The notes under the pieces were generated by a model, which was given only the letters and a program-made list of their open reading frames with translations, was not told the DNA's origin and did not search any database. A DNA stretch of 11,219 bases from positions 1-11,219 of the forward strand of contig JAZQLP010000137.1 in NCBI GenBank assembly GCA_045542755.1, given 5' to 3'. Positions within the stretch are counted from its first letter, which is position 1; every line of letters starts with the position of its first letter. Source of the DNA: JAZQLP01 sp045542755. Its GTDB lineage: Bacteria > Bacillota > Clostridia > Oscillospirales > UBA644. The translations under genes were made by a program, and so were the position numbers. Positions 5,790 through 11,219 of the stretch are shown here, in pieces.

Positions 5790-8700
5790 ATGAAGAAACA
5801 CATTTTAACCATGTTGCTTGCGGTTGCTATGGTCTTCTCCGTAATGGCTGTTGCTACTTCGGCGGAAGGTACCAATGTTGCCAGTATAGGCACGGATGAG
5901 TATCCTACTCTTCAAGCGGCTATCGACGCTGCTGAAGCTAATAACGTCAAAGACATTGTCATTGATCTTTTAGCCGACGCAACTCTTGATATCACTGCTT
6001 GGCAGACTCTTGCTATCGGCGGTGCCGACACTGAAACTATAACCATTAACGGTAACGGTAAAACCCTTACCTTTAATAAGCTTAACAGTGACTGGAACCA
6101 TGTTGCAACCAATAATGATGCAAAACTCATTCTTAACAACATGACTATCACTGATAGCGGTCGTAATAATGGTCCTTGGAACCGTTATGATATCAACTTC
6201 GGATGCGACGTTGAACTCAATAACGTAACTTCCACAAAGGCTCTGGCTTTCAAAGCTGACGCTACTCTTAATACCGTTGCAATTACTGAAGTAAAAGATG
6301 CGTATGCAATTTGGGTTCAGGCAAACGGACAGGATATTGCAATTAACGGCCTTACCGTTACTTCCGCAGGCCGCGGCATCAAGATTGACGACCAGTACGT
6401 AGACGCACCTACAGAAGTAGAGCTTTCTGTTGAAAACGCTACCTTTACTACTGCTAAAAAAGCGGCAATCATGGTAAAAACCGCAGCAGGCGTAACGATT
6501 GACGTCGGTGCTAACGTTGATATTACCAACGTTGCAGCTGACAGCACCAACATAGTTTGGAACGATTCCGATGCAGCTGCCGATTACGGAAAAATTGAAG
6601 TAACCGGCGGATCCGTTGCACAGGAAGACAGCACTGATTTTGCGGCTACCATTTCCAGAGACGGAAAAGTAGTCGGTTATTACGGCACCCTCCAGGCAGC
6701 TATCAACGCTGCTGTTACCGGCGACACCGTTACTCTGCTTGCAGAATGTGCAGAGAACGTGACCGTTACTCAGGCTCCCGGTTATACCCTTACCATTGAC
6801 GGTAACAACAATACCTTTACCGGCAGCATCGTGATTGACGGCAAGAGCGGTACTTACCTTACCTCCGGCGTTACCATAAAGAACCTTAACTTTGACGGCA
6901 CCGGCATTACTGCTGATGCTTGCATCAACCTTGGTAACGGTACCAACGCTACCCGTTATACCTGCAACGTTACCGTTGATAGCTGTACCTTTACCGGTAT
7001 CGGCGAAACCAAGGTTGCTATCAAGTCCTATACCGGCGGCGACAAGAATCTTACCATAACCGGCTGTGATGTTTCCAGCGGTATGCACAGCTTGCTTCAG
7101 GTTAAGAATGTAACCGGCGTTACCATAAGCGGTTGTACAGTTGACGCAAAGAACGGCGTTTCCATTGGCGCCAGCGAAAACGTAGCCATTTCAGGCTGTA
7201 CCATTATTGCTACCGGCTACGGTATCAGAGCTAACGGCGACGGCGGCGACATTAACAACGTTGTTGTTGAAAACTGCACCATTACCGCAGATCAGCCTAT
7301 CGTTGTTCGTAAAGTAAAAAATGATTACACCCTTACCTTAAGTGGTACCAATAATCTTACCGCTACCAATGAAAACGGTTACACCGTAACCTTTACCACA
7401 GGCGACGACGGAACGTACGAAGCACCTATCGGCGTCGAGGTTACCGTTGCCGGTGGCGAAGATGAAAATATATTCCCCGTATACATTGCCGAAGTTAACG
7501 GCGTTAAATATGACTCCCTCGAAGCAGCTAACAACGCTGCAAAGGCTACCGGCGACGTTATAGTTCTTTTGAGTGATATCGAACTCTCCGCTGATGTGGA
7601 GCTCACCCAGACTGTTGAGATCCACAATGCTCTTACCATTAACGGTAATGGATGCACTATAACCACTTCCGCAGAGAAGGGCTTTAGAATATTCAACGAC
7701 GGTACCGACGTAATGCCCGTTACCTTCACCAACGTTAAGATAGTTGATACTGCAAACTTTGGTCGTTGCATAGACACCCGTACCGACAATATCAACCTTA
7801 CCCTTGACAACTGCGAGCTCACTGCTCTCGGCGTAAGCTCTCAGCCCCTCACCATCGGCGGAACCGAAATGGAAGGCCTTACCGTTAATGTTAACGGCGG
7901 CAAGATCAGCTCCGGCAAATCCGGTTACGCTATTATCTCCTTTGTTCCCGTTGAACTCAATATTTCCGGTAACGTAAGCAGCGGCTACGGCTGTATCTAC
8001 ATGAAGGACGGCTCCGCAGGCTCCGTTATCAATCTTAACGCAGGCGTTGAAATCGCTTCCGTAAACGAAAATATTTACGCTCTCAACGATACCAACAGCT
8101 TCTCTGCTATTATGTTTGAAGATGATAACATCACCTTTAACGTAAACGACGGTGCAAAGCTGAGCGCTACTGCAGGTGAATCCGCACAGTCAATATTCTC
8201 TTACAGAGCAACTCCCGTAACCCTTAACGTTGCGGCTAACACCGAGTTTGAAATCATCGGCGACAAGGCTCGTTATTTCACCGGCCTCTGTACCGGTCTT
8301 GTAATGAACATTGAAAATGCAGACCTCCTCGCAGCTCTTGAAGAAGTTCTTCCCAGATACGGTCTTGCTCTTTACAACAATGTTACTGATTATGCTCCCG
8401 TTCTCGACGGCGAATTTGCTGGCATGGACAGCATCAATGTTTGCGGCGACGAATACACCGTAGAATTTACTGATTACGTTATTGCAAACGCAACCGTAAC
8501 CGTTAACGGCACTAAAGTAGACGTAACTTCCGGTTCTTATACCGTTACTCCCGGCGAGTACACCGTAGTCGTTACTGACACCGACGGCGCTGAAATGGGT
8601 AGATTCACCGTATCTCTCCAGGATAATCACAGCATGCGTCAGGAATACGGCAGCATCCAGCATTGGAAGAAGTGTGCTCATTGCGGATATACCGATTCCG

Positions 8701-9290
8701 TAGGCTATCATGCTTGGACCTTCGGTGCCACCATTGAAGAGGCTACCGAGACCACTGAAGGTAAAGATTACTACATCTGCTACGGTTGCGGCGGCACCGA
8801 GTACAGAACTACTCCCGTTCTCGGTCATACTCATGCTTCCGGCGAAGAATGGAAGTCCGATGAAATCAGACACTGGACCGAATGTTCCTGCGGCGAAGTA
8901 ATGGATCTTGAAGGTCACGTTTGGAACGAAGGCGTTCAGACTGAAGACGAAATCGTTTACACCTGTACCGTATGCGGCGCAGAAAAGACCGGCGAGCTTC
9001 CCGCTCACGTTCATGTTGCAGGCAGCGAGTTCAAGTATAACGACGAAACCCACTGGAACGAGTGCGAATGCGGCGAAAAGCTTAACGAAGGTAACCACCT
9101 TTGGGTAACCGATAAGGTAGAAAACGGCACCATTTACAGTAAGTGCGTACTCTGCGAAGCTACCGCAGAAACTCCCGAACAGACCGATTCTTACGATGAC
9201 GAGTCTGTAAACTACCTTCTCTCCGCCCTTGCAATCAGCGTTATTACCGTTGCTTTTGCAGCAGTTATGGCAAAGAGAAAGTTCAACTAA
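5790..9290 (+). CDS. Secreted, membrane-anchored parallel beta-helix protein with paired-cysteine C-terminal repeats
   Basis: 1166 residues. The start is ATG 5790, after AAAGGA and ahead of a signal peptide (MKKHILTMLLAVAMVFSVMA, likely cut after ATSA at residue 25). The body is rich in Thr, Asn, Val and Gly, with repeated short strands such as LTINGNG, VTISGC and ITGCDV, as in right-handed parallel beta-helix (pectate-lyase-like) folds. A module opening with Y-x-(T/S)-L-(Q/E)-A-A followed by TVTLL/IVLL recurs near residues 38, 298 and 574. Residues about 950-1123 hold six cysteine pairs (CAHC, CYGC, CSC, CTVC, CEC, CVLC) with HW and HxW motifs, suggesting small zinc-knuckle-like repeats. A membrane helix (about 1142-1161) and basic tail AKRKFN end the protein; there is no clear LPxTG. 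It is likely a monocistronic extracellular adhesin or carbohydrate-interacting protein. I see no defined catalytic residues, so the function is open. Confidence 0.85.
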   Translation: MKKHILTMLLAVAMVFSVMAVATSAEGTNVASIGTDEYPTLQAAIDAAEANNVKDIVIDLLADATLDITAWQTLAIGGADTETITINGNGKTLTFNKLNSDWNHVATNNDAKLILNNMTITDSGRNNGPWNRYDINFGCDVELNNVTSTKALAFKADATLNTVAITEVKDAYAIWVQANGQDIAINGLTVTSAGRGIKIDDQYVDAPTEVELSVENATFTTAKKAAIMVKTAAGVTIDVGANVDITNVAADSTNIVWNDSDAAADYGKIEVTGGSVAQEDSTDFAATISRDGKVVGYYGTLQAAINAAVTGDTVTLLAECAENVTVTQAPGYTLTIDGNNNTFTGSIVIDGKSGTYLTSGVTIKNLNFDGTGITADACINLGNGTNATRYTCNVTVDSCTFTGIGETKVAIKSYTGGDKNLTITGCDVSSGMHSLLQVKNVTGVTISGCTVDAKNGVSIGASENVAISGCTIIATGYGIRANGDGGDINNVVVENCTITADQPIVVRKVKNDYTLTLSGTNNLTATNENGYTVTFTTGDDGTYEAPIGVEVTVAGGEDENIFPVYIAEVNGVKYDSLEAANNAAKATGDVIVLLSDIELSADVELTQTVEIHNALTINGNGCTITTSAEKGFRIFNDGTDVMPVTFTNVKIVDTANFGRCIDTRTDNINLTLDNCELTALGVSSQPLTIGGTEMEGLTVNVNGGKISSGKSGYAIISFVPVELNISGNVSSGYGCIYMKDGSAGSVINLNAGVEIASVNENIYALNDTNSFSAIMFEDDNITFNVNDGAKLSATAGESAQSIFSYRATPVTLNVAANTEFEIIGDKARYFTGLCTGLVMNIENADLLAALEEVLPRYGLALYNNVTDYAPVLDGEFAGMDSINVCGDEYTVEFTDYVIANATVTVNGTKVDVTSGSYTVTPGEYTVVVTDTDGAEMGRFTVSLQDNHSMRQEYGSIQHWKKCAHCGYTDSVGYHAWTFGATIEEATETTEGKDYYICYGCGGTEYRTTPVLGHTHASGEEWKSDEIRHWTECSCGEVMDLEGHVWNEGVQTEDEIVYTCTVCGAEKTGELPAHVHVAGSEFKYNDETHWNECECGEKLNEGNHLWVTDKVENGTIYSKCVLCEATAETPEQTDSYDDESVNYLLSALAISVITVAFAAVMAKRKFN

Positions 9291-9315
9291 TAAACAATTA
9301 TTAATTGAATAGATA

Positions 9316-9347
9316 AAGGCCGTCCAAATCTGGGGCGGCCTTCTTTT
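9316..9347 (+). terminator. Rho-independent terminator after the surface-protein gene
   Basis: AAGGCCGTCC (9316-9325) pairs with GGGCGGCCTT (9333-9342), 10 pairs with one G-U and a 7-base loop, followed by TTCTTTTA. It lies 26 bases after the stop codon at 9290. Confidence 0.88.
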
Positions 9348-9354
9348 ATGCATC

Positions 9355-9372
9355 CCGCCCGCAAGCGGGCGG
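9355..9372. repeat. GC-rich hairpin between convergent terminators
   Basis: CCGCCCGC (9355-9362) and GCGGGCGG (9365-9372) form a perfect inverted repeat, most plausibly a 6-7 bp stem with a CAAG tetraloop. No T-run follows directly on either strand, so it is probably a stability element or a fail-safe for the neighbouring terminators. Confidence 0.6.
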
Positions 9373-9376
9373 CAGT

Positions 9377-9403
9377 AAAAAAGAGTCCGCCTCTGCGGAC
9401 TCT
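9377..9403 (-). terminator. Rho-independent terminator of the XRE-regulator gene
   Basis: Read on the reverse strand: AGAGTCCGC (9403-9395), loop AGAG, GCGGACTCT (9390-9382), then a run of T (A-run 9377-9382 on the given strand). The stem is 9 perfect pairs and starts 11 bases after the regulator's stop codon. A TATTTTT stretch on the other side (9410-9416) could let it act weakly in both directions. Confidence 0.85.
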
Positions 9404-9414
9404 CTCTCATATTT

Positions 9415-9666
9415 TTAATCTTCGTTTTTGTCAAGGTCTTTGAAAAACTCGTCGTAGGTGCAATTATATATTTTTCTCAATTCAATAATCACACTTGCCC
9501 GAATGTTTAGTTCACCTGATTCATACTTTGCGTAAGTGGTTCGGCCTATATCACATCCTCTGCGCTGAAGCTCGGCGCAAAGCTTTTCTTGTGAAATTCC
9601 GTATTCATCTCTTAAACGGCGCAAATTGTCGCCCATATTTCTGTCACGACGAATCTTCTGTTCCAT
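9415..9666 (-). CDS. XRE-family helix-turn-helix transcriptional regulator
   Basis: A small 83-residue DNA-binding protein made of one HTH_3/Cro-C1-type domain. After a basic lead (MEQKIRRDRNM), the five-helix fold covers about residues 12-76: LRRLRDEYGISQEKLCAEL (helices 1-2), RGCDIGRTTYAKYESGE (recognition helix and following turn), then IELRKIYNCTYDEFF. The RGCDI.R..Y.K.E pattern is the Clostridia subgroup with a slightly longer turn before the recognition helix. No sensor or peptidase domain is present. ATG 9666 is preceded by GGAG with an 8-base spacer, so I prefer it to the internal ATG at residue 11. It is divergent from the SLOG-like gene across 122 bases and may repress itself and that neighbour; this is an inference. 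Its own promoter is not clear. Confidence 0.88.
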   Translation of the reverse strand: MEQKIRRDRNMGDNLRRLRDEYGISQEKLCAELQRRGCDIGRTTYAKYESGELNIRASVIIELRKIYNCTYDEFFKDLDKNED

Positions 9667-9700
9667 ATTTTTTTCTCCGTCTTACTCTTTTTTTGACCAG

Positions 9701-9772
9701 TATTGGTTGCAATTACCCTAATTATATGCTATAATGGGCTTGAATATTGTCCGCGATATTGGTCAATATTGG
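9701..9772. promoter_or_regulatory. Recurring TATTG(G) motifs, candidate XRE operators
   Basis: TATTG occurs at 9701, 9745, 9757 and 9767, three of them as TATTGG. The first is part of the imperfect palindrome ACCA-GTAT-TGGT (9696-9707). AATATTG (9743-9749) and CAATATT (9764-9770) form an inverted repeat. The motifs flank or follow the rightward promoter, which is where a Cro/C1-type regulator would act. The density could partly reflect AT-richness. Confidence 0.4.
9707..9735 (+). promoter_or_regulatory. Promoter of the SLOG-like gene
   Basis: TTGCAA (9707-9712), a 17-base spacer and a perfect TATAAT (9730-9735) with TGC upstream (extended -10). Predicted start near 9742, giving a leader of about 47 nt that carries several of the TATTG(G) motifs. 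Confidence 0.78.
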
Positions 9773-9788
9773 AGAAAGGGGAGGTAAA

Positions 9789-10253
9789 ATGAAAAAATAT
9801 TGCTTTTTCGGACACAGAGATTGTCCCGAAAGTATGTATGAAGTCATTCGCGGGGTGATCTTGGGTATTTTGAGCAGGGAAGAGGGCGTAGAATTTTTGG
9901 TGGGTAATCAGGGTCAGTTTGACTTTCTCGTTCGGAAGGCCTTGAAGGAGCTTTCGGAGGAACGCACCTTTAAATATAGCCTTGTTTTAGCCTATATTAA
10001 CAGAAAGGAGTATGACCCTTTAGGGGATATTGACACCTGTTCAATTTATCCCGAGGGGCTTGAAAACGCGCCCCTGCGATTTGCCATTGACAGACGGAAC
10101 CGGTGGATGATAGACAACTCCGATTGTATTATCGGATACGTTACGTCAAGGTTTGGAAACGCCCATAAATATCTTACTCTGGCAGAGAAAAAGGGGAAAG
10201 AAATAATCAATCTTGGAGAGCTTTTGTCGACTAAAATGTTTTCAACTGAATAA
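9789..10253 (+). CDS. SLOG-like (YpsA/DprA-type Rossmann) family protein
   Basis: 154 residues, cytosolic, no signal peptide or membrane segment. It opens MKKYCFFGHRD (GHRD at 8-11), has FLVGNQGQFD at 36-45 and a C-terminal RRNRWMIDNSDCIIGYV at 102-118, followed by AHKYLTLAEKKGKEIINL. This layout, with a first strand ending in G-H-R, a central Gly-rich turn and a late A-D/SDxxIxYV strand, matches SLOG-superfamily proteins related to YpsA/DUF1273 and DprA, which bind nucleotides or nucleotide-derived ligands. Close relatives are annotated as hypothetical in many Clostridia; I know of no proven function. An upstream in-frame start at 9747 is less likely: GGGGAGGT (9778-9785) sits just before ATG 9789 and the family N-terminus begins there. 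It is divergent from the XRE gene, and no clear terminator follows. Confidence 0.75.
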   Translation: MKKYCFFGHRDCPESMYEVIRGVILGILSREEGVEFLVGNQGQFDFLVRKALKELSEERTFKYSLVLAYINRKEYDPLGDIDTCSIYPEGLENAPLRFAIDRRNRWMIDNSDCIIGYVTSRFGNAHKYLTLAEKKGKEIINLGELLSTKMFSTE

Positions 10254-10324
10254 CAAATACTTATCTTGTATATAATATAGTTGTTTTCTTTGAGCTATTT
10301 TGGTATTTGTTCACAATTACCCCC

Positions 10325-10353
10325 TTTACAAAAAGAAATTTTTGTGGTAGAAT
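10325..10353 (+). promoter_or_regulatory. rpsO promoter
   Basis: TTTACA (10325-10330), a 17-base spacer and TAGAAT (10348-10353), with TGG before the -10 box. Predicted start near 10360, about 107 nt ahead of the rpsO start codon. Confidence 0.78.
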
Positions 10354-10359
10354 TATATA

Positions 10360-10466
10360 GCTACCCGAATGCAAGACGGTCGGCATTCACCTTGCCCCCT
10401 CGCCTCGTTTTCGGGCGGACAAAACTTTTCCTACGGGAAATGAAATTATTTTATGAGGTGAAAAAC
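10360..10466 (+). promoter_or_regulatory. rpsO mRNA leader, candidate S15 autoregulatory region
   Basis: The ~107-nt leader can form GAATGC/GCATTC (10367-10372 with 10383-10388), CGCC-t-CG/CGGGCG around a TTTT loop (10401-10417), and TTTCC/GGAAA (10427-10431 with 10436-10440). The ribosome site GAGGTG is at 10455-10460. GCAAG (10371-10375) could instead pair with CTTGC (10391-10395), competing with the first hairpin. Ribosomal protein S15 is known to repress its own mRNA through leader structures in several bacterial phyla, including Firmicutes. Whether this leader matches a known class was not tested. Confidence 0.5.
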
Positions 10467-10730
10467 ATGGAAAAAGAACTCAAGGGTAAGCTTATCAGCG
10501 AAAACAGAATCCACGAGACCGACACCGGTTCTCCCGAAGTTCAGATCGCTATCCTTACCGAAAAGATCAAGAACCTTACCGAGCATCTTAAGGTTAACCC
10601 CAAGGACTTCCACTCCAGAAGAGGTCTTCAGATGATGGTTGGTAAGAGAAGAAACCTTCTTAACTACCTTACCAAGAAGGACATTAACCGTTACAGAGCG
10701 ATTATCGAAAAGCTCGGTATCCGTAAGTAA
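10467..10730 (+). CDS. rpsO: Ribosomal protein S15
   Basis: 87 residues, normal for this small-subunit primary rRNA-binding protein, which joins the 16S central domain and contacts 23S rRNA in a bridge. Family landmarks: DTGSPEVQIAILTEKI (19-34), the rRNA-binding DFHSRRGL (47-54) and KRRNLLNYL (60-68). ATG 10467 follows GAGGTG with a 6-base spacer. Upstream in-frame codons back to 10281 are leader sequence, since the S15 family begins at this methionine. The neighbour downstream is pnp, the classic rpsO-pnp pairing. A terminator-like stem lies between them, so pnp may be partly uncoupled. Confidence 0.98.
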   Translation: MEKELKGKLISENRIHETDTGSPEVQIAILTEKIKNLTEHLKVNPKDFHSRRGLQMMVGKRRNLLNYLTKKDINRYRAIIEKLGIRK

Positions 10731-10752
10731 GACGGCACAAGTTGACGGACAA

Positions 10753-10789
10753 GTGGGGGCAGGAGCAACAGCTCCCGTCCCCTCATTTT
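10753..10789 (+). terminator. Probable terminator or attenuating hairpin after rpsO
   Basis: GTGGGGGCAGGAGC (10753-10766), loop AACA, GCTCCCGTCCCCTC (10771-10784), mostly paired with two mismatches and one G-U, then ATTTT. The T-run is short (four), so termination may be partial, letting some transcripts read through into pnp. Confidence 0.65.
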
Positions 10790-10850
10790 CGCCACAGACA
10801 AACACAGTAACCAAATTAAATTTTATTTTGAAATACGCAGTGATTTTTGG

Positions 10851-10891
10851 CAGTAGCAGAGGCCCAAAAAGCTTTTGAGATTCTGTTACTG
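10851..10891 (+). promoter_or_regulatory. Two-tiered hairpin in the pnp 5' region
   Basis: The outer stem CAGTAGCAGA (10851-10860) pairs with TCTGTTACTG (10882-10891), 10 pairs with one G-U. The inner stem CAAAA (10865-10869) pairs with TTTTG (10873-10877). The following bases are A-rich, not T-rich, so it is not a terminator. It ends 38 nt before the pnp start codon. In E. coli a long pnp leader hairpin, cut by RNase III, mediates PNPase autoregulation; a similar role here is an inference. Confidence 0.6.
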
Positions 10892-10929
10892 ACAAAAGTA
10901 AAAAGACGCTGCGTGGAAAGGAAAAAAAC

Positions 10930-11219
10930 ATGGATATTTATGCAAACCACAGAGTGTTTGAAACCACTCTCGCAGGCAGACCCCTCGTTATCGAAACAGG
11001 TAAGTTCGCAGGTCTTGCCAACGCAAACTGTATCGTAAGATACGGTGAGACCACCGTTTCCGTTACCGTTACCGCATCCAAGCAGCCCAGAGACGGCATC
11101 GACTTCTTCCCCTTGGCAGTTGACTACGAGGAGAGACTGTACTCCGTAGGTAAGATCCCCGGCGGCTTCTTAAAGAGAGAGGGGCGTCCTTCCGAGAAGG
11201 CTATCCTTACCTCCCGTGT
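10930..11219 (+). CDS. pnp: Polynucleotide phosphorylase (N-terminal part, cut by window edge)
   Basis: The first 96 codons of PNPase, the 3'-to-5' phosphorolytic exoribonuclease that degrades mRNA to nucleoside diphosphates. The reading MDIYANHRVFETTLAGRPLV opens the first RNase PH-like domain. It is followed by ETGKFAGLANANCIVRYGETTV (a family hallmark near residues 22-43), DFFPLAVDYEERLYSVGKIPGGF and KREGRPSEKAILTSR (about 81-95), all strongly conserved in bacterial PNPases. ATG 10930 has AAAGGA about 8 bases upstream. The gene runs off the right edge with no internal stop. It lies 199 bases after rpsO; no convincing -35/-10 pair was seen in the gap, so read-through from the rpsO promoter is likely. 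Confidence 0.96.
   Translation, partial: MDIYANHRVFETTLAGRPLVIETGKFAGLANANCIVRYGETTVSVTVTASKQPRDGIDFFPLAVDYEERLYSVGKIPGGFLKREGRPSEKAILTSR

Noticed and set aside
5970..7088. 372-codon open frame on the reverse strand
   Set aside because: Antisense to the signal-peptide-bearing beta-helix gene; the composition merely mirrors its Asn/Thr/Val codons and there is no ribosome site of note.
9295..9307. CAATTA-T-TAATTG palindrome after the surface-protein stop
   Set aside because: Six A/T-rich pairs with a 1-base loop; too weak to be a functional hairpin compared with the terminator next to it.
8190..9434. Long open frame (414 codons) on the reverse strand inside the surface-protein gene
   Set aside because: Antisense shadow of a strongly biased gene; no recognisable domains, and it also runs through the terminator hairpins.
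9721..9726. Reverse-strand TATAAT as the XRE gene promoter
   Set aside because: The paired -35 position reads CAATAT, a poor match, so I did not annotate it, although a promoter must lie near here.
10271..10276. TATAAT as a second rpsO promoter
   Set aside because: No -35-like sequence at 16-18 bases upstream (that position overlaps the SLOG-gene stop codon region); likely AT-rich chance.
1..11219. CRISPR array, tRNA or insertion sequence
   Set aside because: No regularly spaced direct repeats, no cloverleaf-like sequence and no transposase or terminal inverted repeats were seen.

Overview
The window looks like a chromosomal segment of a Gram-positive anaerobe of the class Clostridia, probably a gut Oscillospiraceae-type or related lineage. 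The grounds are the Firmicutes gene order DUF2232/yybS - gdpP - rplI, groESL controlled by a perfect CIRCE element, housekeeping-type TTGACA/TATAAT promoters (several with an extended -10), rich use of AGA for arginine, and a surface protein with a signal peptide and a C-terminal membrane anchor but no outer-membrane features. Genus and species cannot be told from the sequence alone. I see no mobile element, CRISPR array, tRNA or rRNA.

Layout. Bases 1-3329 are a leftward operon: its promoter (3301-3329), a DUF2232 (YybS-like) membrane protein, a GdpP-type cyclic-di-AMP phosphodiesterase, and the start of rplI (ribosomal protein L9), which runs off the left edge. Facing away from it is the rightward groES-groEL operon (3426-5469), with its promoter and HrcA-binding CIRCE operator. 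The 320-base gap after groEL holds a cluster of perfect hairpins, a Rho-independent terminator, a strong promoter and a structured ~100-nt leader. This leads into a 3.5-kb gene for a secreted, membrane-anchored parallel beta-helix protein (5790-9290) with three ~265-residue modules and a C-terminal array of paired cysteines. Three hairpins/terminators follow.

Bases 9415-10253 hold two small divergent genes: a leftward XRE-family helix-turn-helix regulator and a rightward SLOG-like (Rossmann-type, GHRD motif) protein. They share a 122-base intergenic region with recurring TATTG(G) motifs. Last come rpsO (ribosomal protein S15), with its own promoter and a foldable leader, and the 5' end of pnp (polynucleotide phosphorylase), which runs off the right edge and is preceded by a two-tiered hairpin.

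Most of the window is conserved housekeeping: translation (L9, S15), RNA decay (PNPase), protein folding (GroESL) and c-di-AMP turnover (GdpP). The accessory parts are the surface protein with its leader and the XRE/SLOG pair. I found no clear multi-gene undescribed system. The best leads are the surface-protein leader RNA and module architecture, the XRE/SLOG pair with candidate operators, the hairpin cluster after groEL, and the pnp 5' hairpin.
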